Source: Erythrophleum ivorense (lineage: Eukaryota > Streptophyta > Magnoliopsida > Fabales > Fabaceae). From it: a stretch of DNA of 64,000 nucleotides. Below are positions 46,081 to 60,366 of this stretch, in pieces (the first letter of the stretch is position 1; every line of letters starts with the position of its first letter). The position numbers and the translations under genes were made by a program. The notes below the pieces were generated by a model that had not been told where the DNA came from, made no database searches, and saw only the letters and a program-made list of their open reading frames with translations. The stretch is from contig JAIUCV010000009.1 of assembly GCA_026724425.1 (NCBI GenBank), positions 15,263,294 through 15,327,293 on the forward strand, given 5' to 3'.

Positions 46081-47767
46081 TTTATGATCGTTACGTGTGA
46101 ATATGTCCTCAAAGAACAAGCCAGTGTTTTATCTGTGCGGATTTATCAAACCATTTTCTTCGCGATGAAGGGTTCTGATGAGAATATTCAAACGCGTCAT
46201 TGTGATACACCCGCTATTCTTGTCCTCGTTTCCTCTTTCCATTGGCTGGCTTTTTCTATTTTTCTTAATTAGTTAATTATAGATCAAACATAACCTAAGA
46301 GATAAGAGTATACAGCTGGAATCAACAATTTGGGGATGATATGAGTTGGAAGAAATTGATTGGGTGACGCAGGATTGAACAAATTTCAATCATTGTGTCT
46401 CAGGAGAAATTGTTGTATTGTCGACAGATTTTTAGTGGGCTTCACCGCTATTTTCCATTTACAATTTACCAAATTTTAGAAGATGTGGAGTTTCTCGTTT
46501 CCCAATTTAAAATTGCCCACAAATATAAATTTACAAAAACAAAGGGAAATTTTTCATTATTGGCAAGTACGTGTAATGGAAATATTTATTGTAAGTGATG
46601 ACAATATATCCTTGACCTATTTAAAGAATTGCACAGCAAATGAGCCAGCTAATTATGCGTGTATAAGATAAAGGATGGTGCTTGTTTTGACAAAAATTAA
46701 AAAAAAAAAGAATAAAATTTATTGTCCTTTTATAGTCTCAGAATTGTTATAATATTATGTAACCTAATCAGCTCCGGAAGATTTTGTGGACAGAAGTAGT
46801 GTCTCTCCATTGCAGCATTGTGTCTTGGATTATATCGTTCAAATTTGATAGTCGTAACCTAGTAAACCAAAAATGTTAGTTATTCCCTTAATTGAGTTTA
46901 TATATTTTAGAGTAAATTATCTTAATTTATAAAGGTTTGGCTAACTTATATTTGACTTTAAAAAAAAAATTATATTAAGCTCTTTTAATATTTTGATATA
47001 TATATATATATATATTGTAAACTTTTTTTAATTTATTTTGTTATTAAAGAAGCTAATTTTTTGCATAACATGAGATTATTTTTAGAAGAAACGTATAGTT
47101 TTTAAAAAGTAAATTTTATTGACAGAGTATAAATTAAAAGAGAATTGAGTGTAATTTAAAAAAAAAGGGTATAAAGTGTACTATAATTAAATTTTAAAAA
47201 ATAGTATAATTTACTCTGGATCTTAAATTTTAGAGACTCTCCAAGATTCCCCAATCATATGCGCGGGAGACAATTCCCATCTGTTTCGGATGGCACTTGT
47301 TTTACTTTAAACTAACATAGCACAGGGTAATCAAGGAGAGTAGTTCAATTGATAGGAGAAATTAATGTATATTTTTTTATTAAGTGGGGTTTATTTTTTA
47401 AAATATATTTTAAATTTAAATATTTTAATTCAATGGAACAAACTGCATCTTTATAAAGAAGAGAGGGAAGTTGTAATCTACAAATAATTACTTGTATTTT
47501 TTGTTAAAAGAACTTGCATCTTATAATTTAAAGATGCCAAATACATGTCAATGCATTTTTGAACCTCACCCAGAGCAACTACAATTTCATCAAACAAGTT
47601 TCTCCCCTCATTAACAATTTTAAGGGAAATTGAACTTCTTTATTTTAATTTTTGTTGTCAATTATAATAATTATAATATAAAAAAATAAAATCAAATTCC
47701 TAAACTATTAGTCTCATTATAATAATTTTTTCTCTCCTTATCTTCCTTAACTAATTTATTTATTACC
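46081..47767. other. Upstream flank of the DVL-like gene, no gene seen
   Basis: AT-rich DNA between the small-peptide gene and solo LTR R. It presumably includes promoter sequence of the minus-strand gene. An (AT)n run lies at 46995-47016. The short frames at 46084-46671 show no recognisable domain. Confidence 0.45.
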
Positions 47768-47772
47768 CTTAA

Positions 47773-48870
47773 TGTAATACCTAAATATATATATATATAT
47801 AATAAAAATAAATAAATAAATAATATATATTTGGTTATAAAAAAAATAAATAATTTTTTTGAATTTATTTTGGAATATATAAAAATTTTAAAGGACTTTT
47901 CCAATCATTTTAAATCTCAATTAAAGCATATTAGACTTGTTGGAGGGGCAAAAGTGCAATATTGGCCAAAGATTCTTTAATATTCATAAACACCTTCTCT
48001 CTCCAACTTTTTCATCAGAAGCAGCGTCCCATTTTCTTCTTCTTCATTCCATTCACGCAAAAACCTTGCTTCTCTTCGCTGCCATTATACATCTCCATCT
48101 CTCAAAATTTCTCTTCTATTTTGGTTACCTCCATTTGCGCATCTATTGCCGGCGTGCTTCAATCCTGGTGCTTCTTCCCATCATTACAACTCCATTATTC
48201 TCATCTTCTTCCCATTTTCTCTTCACCGTCCAGCTGCCATTTTTGGAACTTTGAGGTAGTTTTTTTTTCTCTTCCCCCTTTATCTTTCTTTTCCATTAAT
48301 ATTGATCCTTCCACATGCTTTATTGAAGCAAAGAAAAAGAAAATTTCCCTTCATGTAGCTCTCTTCATTCCTGGTGCCGTGGGTGAGCTCCATAATTGGG
48401 GTTTTTTGAATTTCAATATTTAAATGTAAATTAATCCTTCTAAAGTTACTTTTGGAGTTCCTAGAAGTAAGTTTTGAACGTAATTTGAGTTATGGAAGCT
48501 TAGATTGAAAAACTCCAAATTTAGGGTTAGTATTTAAGATAGAAATGTATATAAGAATTTAGGGATTTATATTTTAGGGAGTATATTAAGTTATATAAAT
48601 AATTATGGATATTATTGGAGTGGTTAATATAATTAATTTATTTTGGTTATAATTTTAGGTGATACCAGAGAAACTCATTCAACTGAGATGCAATATTAAA
48701 CAATAGGGAATAGGGACTTATACTATTAGTCCCAATTGGTGAGTGTGTAAATAATGGAGTGATATACCTACTTCATTTCATTTTATATTTTCTATGGTGA
48801 AATTTTTAATTATGTGATTTATGGGCTCTATCCCTTGGGGAAGTAAATCGGTGTTTTTAAGACCTCAAAC

Positions 48871-48905
<35 letters not shown>

Positions 48906-50041
48906 TTATGATGATTTAATAAATTTATCAACACAAATTGATAGTTGAAATGTGGTGTGATATATTCTTGTGGAACGCAAAAGAATGAATTGGATGAAAA
49001 GAAAGTGGTGGTGGGTATATGTTTATTTATGAGGAGAGTATTTTATGTTGTCTTGTGGTTTCATATGTTATAAAGATTTTATTGAAGGTTAACTTGCCGT
49101 ATTAAATTATTTATTTACTTATTGATTTCCTTATTTATTTTTGATAGCTAAATTCCATTTGAAGGAATTTTATTTTAATTATTTTTATTTTATGTAATGA
49201 ATGGGAATCTAGTTAGGATCCCGTAGCTGTTAGCGGAGATAACGGCCTAGGTGCACCTAGAATAAATTGTGAACTATGATGGCACTGTAATGTGATGTAT
49301 CCAGTGCTGCAATCTGAAATATTAGATATATTGTGAAAGTGATAAGATGGGATGAATTCAAAGAAACGCCATAATATATGATGATGTAGTTTGATGATTT
49401 GGTTCCTCTCTATGATACCCATTCCTATAATATTTTTTTATATTTAGAAAATATAGATTTATCTAAAAGTTTCTTCTTATTTAAATAATTGTTCTTTATC
49501 TCATCTAATAATTTTATTGCCTAAATTATTCAATGATCATTGTTTTTTTTAAAAAAATTTTTGTATGCACTTTATTATTTATACACTCACTAAGCCAGTG
49601 GTAGGCTTATCCCTCTTCTTTCCTTATTTTTCAGACCAACAAGTTAAGGAGTGAAGTGATTTGGGAGCTCGAGAGCTACCAGACCCTTAGAGTAGGTGTT
49701 TAATTTTTGTGAAATTGTATCAGACTCCATGATGTGGTGGCATTTAGGTGCAGAGAAGGAATTTTGGAATTGTATGATCACTTATAATGTGTAAATATTG
49801 TCTTTGCTTCCTAACTAGACATTTTGGGTTATATGTAACTTGTTATTGTTGGTGTTGGTGCTGGTTTAAAGTATTTTTCAGGTTAGGATGTCCAATTTTT
49901 AGGGGAGGTGCTGCCGAATTTTCGGTAGCCTCTAATGATATAATAGTTGATTGTATATTTTGTAAGGCTTGCTAGGCTAACTAAATCTCCAGATTAGTTT
50001 AGCCTATACGCCGGTCATGACCTAGAAATTGGGTCGTGACA
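47773..50041 (+). mobile_element. Gypsy solo LTR R (2.27 kb), TSD CTTAA
   Basis: Starts TGTAATACCTAAATATATA at 47773 and ends GGTCATGACCTAG...GGGTCGTGACA at 50041, an end typical of plant gypsy LTRs. The perfect duplication CTTAA lies at 47768-47772 and 50042-50046. TTTATACACTCACTAAGC (49578-49595) and GGGGAGGTGCTGCCGAATTTT (about 49900-49920) also resemble gypsy LTR landmarks. A (TA)n run occupies about 48874-48902. The open frames at 47937-48423 fall in a pyrimidine-rich part of this LTR and have no protein-like features. No PBS or pol adjoins it. Confidence 0.88.
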
Positions 50042-51649
50042 CTTAAATATTAGATAGAAAACATCCAAGACAAGAAGATATTAAGGGTGATCACCCCACC
50101 CAGTGACCAGGCCAGAGCTAGGTTAAGTTGAGCGAAAAAAACAAAAAATATTGATCAAGCCAAGCCTAGCACATGTTTGACCTGGTTTTATTAATTTTTT
50201 TTAAAGCAAATTATTTTATAAAAGTTTATATGAAGCACTTTTTTCAAGAGCAAAATAGAATTTTATAAAGATTTATATGAAAATTTATTTTGTGGGAGTC
50301 ATTTTATAATTTTTATCAAAAAGTTATAAAAATAAAATAAAATGGATTGAGCACCAAGCTTAGAAAAAAAAAGTTTGGTAAAAATTTGATTGACACCAAA
50401 CTAGGCTAATATCCAACCTAGTTTGCATTTTGCTCACCGGTAAAAAATATAATTTACCCATGAAACAAACTTCTTGTTTGGCGTGGTAATGAGTGATTGT
50501 CTATATTTGCCCTTTAGGCAAGTCACATTCTATAATTTGGATTTCTTTAGTTTCTCTTTGAAATTAATTATTCAGAGAAAGATAGATATAAAATATATAA
50601 GGTTCACTTAAACAATGAATTTTATATGAATGTGTAAGATCCGTTTAAATAATGAACTCCACATACTTTATATTTATCTCTTTCTACACATCCGTTTGAA
50701 TAATATACTCTATACATTCTATATTTATTTCTTTCCAAAACTAATACTATCAATTTAAAACAAAAAACAAAAAAAGAGGATTCATTTTCTTCTCGTATCC
50801 TTATTGGATGTCCAATATTTTTCACTTTGCTGCGGGTTCAGATTATGATAAATATGGCCACCATGAGTTTAGCTTCGCAAAAAGGCCAACGCTTAAAGCT
50901 TGGATCGAACTCCACCAATAAACTAGAACTCAAGATGAATGTAAACCAGAACCTAACATGTCAAAAGTCGATTGTAATTTTTTAAAATTGGAGGAACATT
51001 ATAATTAAAAACAAATATTAAAGTAAATAAATATAATTTTTTTTCAAAATTTTAACTGGAGGTATTCTATGACATTATACTTTGTTAATAAACAAATAGA
51101 AATGTTATAGGCCATTTTTGTAAATATGATTTTTTTTGGATGATAATGCTATTCTACGCAATTGAGCTTTTATTGAACAAAAATATATCGCCCTCTATAA
51201 ATTATTTGGGCAAAATAATAATTCTCCAAATGTTTAATTATGAAAAATTGTGTGTAAACAGCGTTACATTTTGAAAATTGATGGTTGTTGAACCAATATG
51301 CAATAATGAAGATGCTTTGGAGGAGTTAGTTGGGAGAGTTTTGTGGAGCAAGGACCTTTAAATTTTAAAAAAATAAAAACATTTTAAAATTAAGTTGTTG
51401 AAGTTGTCAAACATCAACAATTTACTTTTACCCAAAAAAATTACAAAAAAATATATTAAAAAAAAATAGATTTAAACTCAATTTCGTAAGATAATGGATT
51501 TTGCTGAAGTTGTCAAACTAGCCCAATTACAATTTAAGTATCATCTTCGGATCTTTGAGCCAAATTCTGCTGTACATAAAATATTACACTTATATGCTAT
51601 ACTTTTTTAAAAACTTGGTGGCATTACATTAAAACAAAAAAAAAAGATA
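50042..51649. other. No gene seen
   Basis: AT-rich DNA between two solo LTRs. No conserved frame or terminal structure was recognised. Confidence 0.5.
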
Positions 51650-51654
51650 AAAAC

Positions 51655-54600
51655 TATTATACCTTATATTTTCTTTCATTATATCCTTTCATTCAAGATA
51701 ATTATGTGCATATTCATAGGGAATTATTAAGAAAAAGCCATATTCTCAAGCACTTTATTGCGTTACGTCGGGGTAAAATTTTTTAATTTATGTTACGTGG
51801 GCCCTGTGGATTATCCAACAACACTCTCTAGTCATTCATCACTAGAAGAAATTATAAACAACTCAAATTATCAACCAATCCACAGTTTTCAAGTCAAGAA
51901 CCCATATTTTCAATTAATCTTGCGGACAACACATGGCAGATTTCAGGAGAAACTTTGAAAAATCATAACTAAATGTAGAAAAATTAAAATCATACAAACT
52001 ATAGCTTTCTAGAAATCTATAGATGTTAAATTTACAATAAGAATAGTTCCCAGCCACGAAAGTCTCATCTAGGTCACATTTGACAAAAAAGAAAGCAAGG
52101 GGGTCGAGCTATCTAGAAATCTGATACAACTTACTAATATAAACTTTGCAAATTTATAATTAATTTCCCAAAAATTCAATCCATTCAATCTATACTAATT
52201 TGGAAAACTACAGATATTAACTAGAGGAGAAAAATAGTTTCAGACCAATCCAAGAGCATTCAGATCCCGAAAATTAATCAAACAATAATATGGGTTTGGA
52301 GGTGCACCTAAGATAAAATAGCAATTTCAAAAATTCATATCTCATTCTCTAGACATCTAAATGAGATGCTTCCAATTGGGACAAGTCACTGGTAAGGTCT
52401 AGTTTCTCTTTGTAAAATTTTGTGGTAATTGGATATCATTTGTCCTATGATTGACAAAGATCAAAATTTGGGCTACATGAACAGTACACTGACCAAAAAC
52501 TAGAAAATCTATCACCTTCAAAAATTCACCAAAAATTCTATAGACCTCCAAATATTACTCACTTTAGCTTCCCTAAAATCTCTCAACAAGCCCTAGATAC
52601 ATGCCAAATTTTAGATCAAAGAGAGCTCATTTGGGTAAAAAGTAATGCAGCACACCAATATGGTCATTTTTACTTCTCATAATGCAACTCTTTGGTCCAA
52701 ATGGCTCCCTTTAGTGTTTGGTACCTCTTGGGCAAGTTTAAAAGCATAAATATAAACTTATATGAACTACCTAAGTGGTCCCAAATACCATACATCTCTA
52801 TTTGACTATCCCACATCCATTCATACACTAATTCACATAAGCCACCAAAGAGACAATTTACATATTTACATTACTTTGATGCTATCAAAGGTTCATACAA
52901 CATTTATACATCATTTTACATTTGGTCAAGGTCTTACATCTCAAAAATAACATATACATAATCACTTTGACATTCAAACACAAAATAACAATATGATGAT
53001 CAAATATTAGTCTCTTAATGCCCTTGGCTTGCATTTCTCCCTTCTTGAGTGCCACCTAAGCATGTTAAGATGAAGGAGGGAAGGGGAGTGAGATTCCTAG
53101 AATCTCAATAGCTCACACACACATTCAAGGCATACATACATCAAAGGCACACTTTTAGAACATGTCTCAACATGAACATGCATAAATACATACTTTCATG
53201 CCACCAATTCATTCATAATTCAAGAACATGCTTTAGGGACTTTTGATTTTGCCTCACCCTAATTCTAGAACTTTTGGATTTGTCTCACCCTTGGGCTAGG
53301 AACTTTTGACTTGGCCTCACCCATCCAAGAGACTTTTGGCCTTGTCTCACCCATGCCATGAGACTTTTGGCATTTCATCACATTCACTAAGGGACTTTTG
53401 GCATCACCTCACCATTATGAGCTAATTTCACAACTAAAGCCATTCAAGAATACACATTGGTACCAATGTAAACTCAAGACATCAAGTGACATGTTCTCAA
53501 GTCACATAAACACATACATGCACATAAAGACATACACATGCATAAGAATGCAAGGAGAATGAGGTGGAGAGCTACCTTGAATCTTGCAAGCTTTACTTGG
53601 TCTTATTCCTCCCTCTGTTTAACCTCACAAGTGTACCCAGGTGGATTGGTGTTTTCTTAGCCTAAAGCACCATAAACAACACATAATTACATATTTGAAG
53701 CAAGCCAAGACACTAAACCCACTCTTAAACACACACTTGGTTCCATAAGTGGCATAATGTTTCATAAATGGCTTATTGAAGCAACCTTCAAAATTCAAGC
53801 TTAGACTCCCATTTCTTTCCATTTCTAGGCCCCTTGGCCTCATTCAAAGTCCTTGGAGCCCTCATACAATCATTTACACAAGCTTAGAATTAAGTTGCTT
53901 CACAAAGTACTATTATGGATACCATTGTCCCATCTCCCAATCTATGGCTCGTAAATTTTTCCCAATGGTTTCTCCCATCTTCTAAAATTATATAAAGTCT
54001 CAAACTAAGGCTAAAACAAATTAAAACACTCCCTAACCCTTTGTTTATGCTTGGCCAAGACATGCACCATAATGGGGCTTCTTGGAGTTTTTGATTTTTC
54101 CTTGATGGGAGAGCCACTTGGGAGGCTTTTTAGAAGTTTTAGGTGCTTAAGAAAACACTCAAATAGCTAAGAAAATACTCATACAAAATCAGATTTTATA
54201 AAATCCTAAAAAACACCACACTTTCCTAGCTTGATTTCTATTAGTTTTCCTTAGAATTTCTTGCCATATACCCCTTTTCCATGGTCTAAAACCCTAGTTC
54301 CTCTCTTGTTTTTAGGCAGAAAACCTCCCCCTCATATGGTTCTAGTTTAGGCCAAAAAGTGCACAAGGAAGAAGCAAAGAGGAGAAACAACAAAACCATG
54401 AAATACCTTAGATTCAAACTTGGTTTCAAGACTTTTCTCATTGGTTTTCTTCTCCTCAAGCAATTCAAACTGCTCCTCCTTGTTTTAGACTCAAAATAGA
54501 ACAAATTCTTTCAAATAAACCATGGAAAGAGAGCTAAGAAGGAGAGGAACAAGATTGGAAAAATGAGAAGCATGAAATTCCATGAAATTTCTCACCTTTT

Positions 54601-55274
54601 CCTTGATTTCTTCCTTCCTTTCTCTCTTCTTCTTGTGCACCTAAGAGAGCTGCTCCCTTTTCTGTAATTTTGGGCAGAACAAAGTTAGCCTAAATGAGAG
54701 GAGAAAAAGGGGAGAAATGTGTGGAAGTTTCAAGAAACTCACTTTTTCAAAAATTTTAATTTTGTCTTTTCATAATGGCAATTTCGTTTCAGCTTCATTT
54801 TAGCTCCTTTTTAAGAAATGTCTTTTCTATTATAAAATTTAGTTTCCAATTTAATAAAATGCCTTTGGAATTACTCAAATTGGAGCTAAAACCTTCATAA
54901 ACGAATCCGTCAAAGTTCAGGTTCACCCCCATTGGAAAACGTATACCAGAGGAACTTTACTAGTCCCGGTGTTTCCTATAGTTTTTGGGGCCTCTGAAAG
55001 CCCTAGGAAACTCAAAGTTTCCATTTAAAAAGTCCTCCTGTGTGTTTATCCAAAAGTTGTACTTATTTACAAAAATATCATTACATTTTGTTAGTTTTCG
55101 TCACAATTTATTTCACTATCATAGCTTTGTTTTTCTTTCCATCTGAACTTGGAATTATCATTTTCAGGAGCCAAGGACTCTACCCAAATTTTGTAGGACA
55201 TTATCTAGCTCATTTCAGTAGACTTGTTTTTATACGACTCGTTTCGTCGTTTTTTGAAAATTACGTTCATTACA
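51655..55274 (-). mobile_element. Gypsy solo LTR D (3.6 kb), TSD AAAAC
   Basis: Plus-strand left end TATTATACC (decayed TG) at 51655 and right end GTTCATTACA at 55274. The perfect duplication AAAAC lies at 51650-51654 and 55275-55279. It is collinear with LTR C along its whole length (for example GGGCAAGTTTAAAAGCA at 52730 and 33855, and the short tandem array at 53230-53420). It has no internal domain and no gene. Confidence 0.88.
53230..53420. repeat. Tandem array of about six 30-37 bp units in LTR D
   Basis: Same repeated GGGACTTTTGG-CCTCACC phrase as 34341-34530 in LTR C. Confidence 0.85.
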
Positions 55275-55279
55275 AAAAC

Positions 55280-55639
55280 TCATTGGAATAGCTATCAAGT
55301 TACCTTTGATCCTCATATCCTAACTACAAGCCAGACTAATATTGTTAGGTAATAAATGTTAATTATGTAATAAATTATCATCATTATTAATAAATCAACA
55401 ATAATTATTAATAAACTAGCAATCATTTAAGTAATTATTATATATTAAATAAATAAAGATATAAAAATGAAAAAAAATTGAATGAAGATGTAAGAAAAAA
55501 TTTTTTGTGAAAAATTAAAAATAATTTTATTGTTATGAATCCATCTATTATGGTGGATGTCCTTTTAGTTTCTTAATCCCCAAATTCATTGAAAGTATGT
55601 TGTGATTCTTTGTGTGGATAATCATCTCCTTCAAGAATT
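55280..55639. other. Spacer between two solo LTRs, no gene seen
   Basis: AT-rich, 360 bp between the TSDs of LTR D and LTR S3. Nothing conserved was recognised. Confidence 0.5.
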
Positions 55640-55644
55640 GTAAC

Positions 55645-58600
55645 TGTAACACCATAATTCTAGCTCATCTCATGCCTTTGAATAGCATAATTATCATGAA
55701 ACATATACATAATTCTCATAGAAGAGGCATGAAGATTTGGACTTTTATTTGTAAGTCATCCTATCCAAAAACCCATTCGGTGTCACATGGACCGTGTGAG
55801 CTCATTCTATGCATTCTCATATTTAATTGCACAATTAAAACTCATTTCAATCACAAAAACTAGCTCACAACTCATGGAAACCGAAGGGAGACATGGGACA
55901 TGCATATTTCTCCTCGGCCAAACTTGGCCCCATTTTTGGGTAAACTTGGAAAATTCATAAGTAAATCTAGAAAAATCGAAAACATGCACTCTTGGTCATT
56001 CTGAAAATCTTAGACTGTCTAATTCATGGGAAAAATATATACAAGTCATAAAATCCCACACATAACGCGTTTGACATGCGAAATCAACTAGAGGTCGGAG
56101 GGGTTCCTGATACTGTCACAGTTTACTGATATGAAATTCAAAAATGTCTAACTAATTCCACAAAAATCCATTGCTTACAAATGATACCACTATGGAAATA
56201 TGTGGATGTTAAATAGAGAGGAAAAATATCTCCAGATCATTTCATCAAGCCAAACACCCGGAAATCGATGGAACAGTACCTCGGGTCTGGCAAGATGTCT
56301 GATACTGGGCAGAACCTTCGAAAATGCATATCTTCCTCTCTAGAACTCCAAATGAGGGGATATCAGTGGCCACAGAAAGCTTATGACCTCTAGTTTATGC
56401 ATATAAAATTTCATAAGCATTGGATACCATTTGGTCATCGGGTGACACAGAATTCAAAACTGCCAGTATGAACAGTACCCATACCAGAATCCATGAAAAA
56501 TCTCAACTTTGAAAATTCATCAAATATTCTCTAGGTCTCCGAAAATTATGATCTTTAACTTCTCAAAAATATCTTAATGATACCTAATTGCATGCCAAGT
56601 TTCAAGGCAAGACTAACTCATTTGGCCAAAAAATGGCATAGGGTTCCATTATGGTCAATTTTGGCTCCATATTGGGTACCAAAATTGCCAAATGGATTCC
56701 CCTTGGTCTTGGCACCTTCTGGGCAAGTTTAAAAGCATATTTTAGACTTGTGTGAGCTGCCCAAAGGGTCCCAAACCTCATGCATCTCCTTTTGGCCATT
56801 CAACCCACATTTATACACATTTGTATCAAACTTCCAATTTGCATAACTTGGCATTACATACCCAAATTTATTTCTAAAGTTCATACATCATATCCATACA
56901 TGTATACATCACATTATATCATATTTACATGTATCTCAAGGGTCATGTGCCATTTACAATAATCATATACATCATTATGGCTCAAAAAGGATAAAAGCTA
57001 GACATAGACTTGTCATTCTTCTTTCTTCATTGATGTTGGCTCCCTTCACCATAGTTACTTGATCCACCTAGCATGTTAGATCATTGGAGAGGAGGGGATG
57101 AGATTCAAAGAATCCCAATAGCTCATCTCCTATTCTATCACACATAATATATGCAAGCAAGTTTCATATATGCATGCATGGAGAAAGTAGAAATCATAGG
57201 CATTTTAAAGCAACTTTGGCATGTGAATCAATCATGCAAGACATTCAAGAGCTCACTAAGTGTTTGGATTGGCCTCACACTTCTCCTCATGGATTTTGGA
57301 TTTGCCTCACCCATTCTTTAAGCACTTTGAACTCAACCATACTCTTGGGAGCCCACTTTGCTTTTGGGAGACTCTTTACTTTGTCTCAACCAAGCTCAAG
57401 GGTTCTTGGCTCATCCTCACCAAAGGGAAGAGTTCTTGGCCTTTCCACACTCAAGCAAACTCACACAAACTCATGTAATCATTTGAAAACATAACATAGC
57501 ATCAAGCATCATGGCATATAAAGGCATGCTAGCATACTTTTCTTAGCTTGAAAATACACACACACACATTCTAAAACAAGCTAACCACACATCCATGCAT
57601 GAGAGAAGGTGGAGAGAGCTACCTTGCATAATTTCACACACTTTTTCCTTAGCTTTCAAGCCTCCTCTTTTAGCCACACACCCACAAGTTGGTGGAAATA
57701 GTGTCTCTTGGCCTAGACACAAATTATGGGAGCCAATTAAGTTCATGAAATAATATTTAGGGCCATGCAACTTGCTTAAACCCTAGATTACTCTATAAGC
57801 TCCATTATGGTCCACAATCATACCTAATGAAGCAACACCCATCAAATGACTTCTAGGCCTCATTCTTTATTCTCAAATATGATTCTTGACTCCTTTTAAA
57901 CCTCTTGGAGTCATCATATCATTAAAACAAAGGGCCTAACATCATGTTACTTCCTTAGGTCACAATATGGAACCTAAAGCACCAACTCATTCTCTAAGCT
58001 TCCTAAATTTTTCCCAAGGTTTCCCCTCACATTCATTCATCATATATGCCTCAAAAATGGGCTTGAAACAATTTAAAACTCTCCCTAACTATGCCATCCT
58101 TACTTGGCCGAAACTTAGAGCATAAATGGGATTTCATGGCTTCTTGATTTTTCCTCGATGGGAGAACCATTTAGGGAGGTTGTTAAGAGTTGTAGGAGGT
58201 CAAGGGAACACTTAAATAACCAAGGGAACTTATAGATTAAATCAGTTTTTATAATCCCCTTAAGTGCTCTACACTTTTCCAACTTCTAGGTTCATGACTT
58301 TCAATGGGGTTTTGTTTGATTTCATGGAGGAAGAAGCATATGGGGGACCTCTTAGGGATCTTAGGAGCACATTTAAGCATTCATTTAAGCCTAAGAACAT
58401 TCATGTTAAATCAGATTTGCAAAGGAGCATTTGGATCTCTAATGGTTCCATCTTGTTTCCTAATGCCCCTTTCTTGATTCTCTTGGTTCATTCTTAATCT
58501 TTGCCACCTAAAACATCTAATCCCTCCATGAATTGGACAGAAAACAGCCCCTAAGACTTGGGCTCATGGTGGCTAAATTCGTGCAAGAGGGAGGGGGAGG

Positions 58601-59521
58601 AAGGAACTACCAAAGAATGGAAGTTTTACCTTGTTTTCTTGCTTTCCTTTGCTTGCTCTTCCACTTGGTTGGCTTGCTCCCTCAATTTTCGAAATTTCCC
58701 TCTCTGTTCTGCCCCTAAAACAGCACCAAACTCTCTATTAAAACCATAGAAAGAAAGCTTGAGAGGAGAGGAGCAAGGTTCAAGAAGGAAGGATATGGAA
58801 TTTCTTAAAGTTTCTTACCTTTTTCTTAAATTTCTTCCTCCAAAATCTTCCTCCTCTTGTGTGCCTAAGAAGGGCAGCTTCTCCTCTGGTTTTTGGCAGA
58901 ATTAAGGCGGTCTTAGAGAGGAGAGAAAGAACGTGGCATATAAAGAAGAAGAAAGGAGCTTTCTTTTTAAAATGGTTTCCAATTTCGCCCTTCGTAATGG
59001 CATTTCCGATTTGGCTTCGTTTTAGCTCCTTTTTTAGAACCGTCTTTTTCATCATAAAATTTAGATTCCCAATTTAATAAAATATCTTTGGAATCACTCA
59101 AATCGGAGCTAAAACCTTCCCAAACGAATCGGTCAAAGTTTGGGTCAACCGACGTCGGAAAGAGTACACCGGAGGGGCTTCACTGGTCCCGGGGCTTCCC
59201 ATGGTTTTTGGGGCCTCTGAGAACCCTGGAGAACTCAAAATTTTCATTTAAAAAGCCCTCCTATGAGTTTTTCAAAAAGTGCCCATATTTACGAAAATGC
59301 CACTGGCCTTTCGGCAATTTTATCAAATCACTCTGGCCTTGATTTTTAGGCAACTCAAGGCTCAAATCCTCATTTTTCATTATTTAGAATTTTATCATAA
59401 TTTTATTTCGCCCCAATTCCTTCTATTTTGGGGACTTCCTTTTATATTTGGCCCATTTCTGACATTTACGGAGAAACCGAACATTGCGTTTCTCACGTTT
59501 ACGGAAGGATCGAATGTTACA
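55645..59521 (-). mobile_element. Gypsy solo LTR S3 (3.9 kb), TSD GTAAC
   Basis: Plus-strand ends TGTAACACCATAATT at 55645 and GAATGTTACA at 59521, flanked by GTAAC at 55640-55644 and 59522-59526. On the minus strand it begins TGTAACATTCGATCC. It is the most complete copy here of the long-LTR subfamily to which S1 and S0 belong, and it is a close inverted match to S1. No PBS, PPT or pol is adjacent. Open frames inside it are not genes. Confidence 0.92.
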
Positions 59522-59526
59522 GTAAC

Positions 59527-60366
59527 CATTTTGGCTTCAAGAATTATAACTCTTTGTGATGCGAAATCAAGAGGGTGCCCCAATCTTCACGGCGTAAGTT
59601 GATGGATAGATGATGATTCGAGACCCGACGAAAGCAAATAGCCAACCAACATTATAAGAATATTAACCTTCTACTTAGACAACGCGCCTAACCACGAATA
59701 CAATGAACCAACCCACACAATGACACACTTGGGTCGAAGCATGAATTGGGGGCTGTTGCGAACTTGAATCACTAACCCAAGGATAAGTTGACAAGACAAA
59801 GACTTCACAAGAGTAAAGAAAAGATAATATTCTCACAATTAGAGAAACACTCAGAATAATTCTATTACTTCTAATCTGATTCCAAATGGAGGCAGAATAC
59901 ATGTATTTATAATGTAACTTAAATCTACTTGTTAGAGGAAAAGTAGGAAACTAACTACATATCCTAACTAAAAGGCCTAAAAAATAGAAATACAAAATCA
60001 AATCTTTTTAAAAACAGAAAAGGAAAGATAATCTGCCTAATTAATTCTAATTTTTGTCCAAATACATAAAGCTTCTAGAAGACAACATATTAAGCCTATA
60101 ATATTATTATTTAGGCCCAAATGAGTCAATCTATATATGGTCATTGATCTAAACTCTTTAATTTGCAACATTCTAACCTAAATTAGCTCTAATAACTCCA
60201 ATTTTAGCCCAAATAATGTTGAAGATGTTTTGATTAATACTTGAATCAGATTTATCAAAACTCTACTTAGTCCAACTCTCTTGAACAAGTCCACTCAATG
60301 CTTCTTTAAGTTTTTTTTAGCCTTCAACCTTGTAATAGGTCTAATTGAAAAATGCAAAGGATCATT
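59527..60366. other. LTR-like remnant, no gene seen
   Basis: Contains GGGGGCTGTTGCGAACTTG (59748-59766) and, near 59903-59913, a TATA-like ATTATAAATAC on the minus strand. This suggests a decayed minus-strand LTR, but no ends, TSD or coding part could be fixed. Confidence 0.35.

Noticed and set aside
47937..48423. Overlapping plus-strand open frames of 105 and 153 codons
   Set aside because: They lie inside solo LTR R in a pyrimidine-rich stretch. The products are Ser/Leu/Phe-rich with no domain, and two frames are open together, which is a composition effect.
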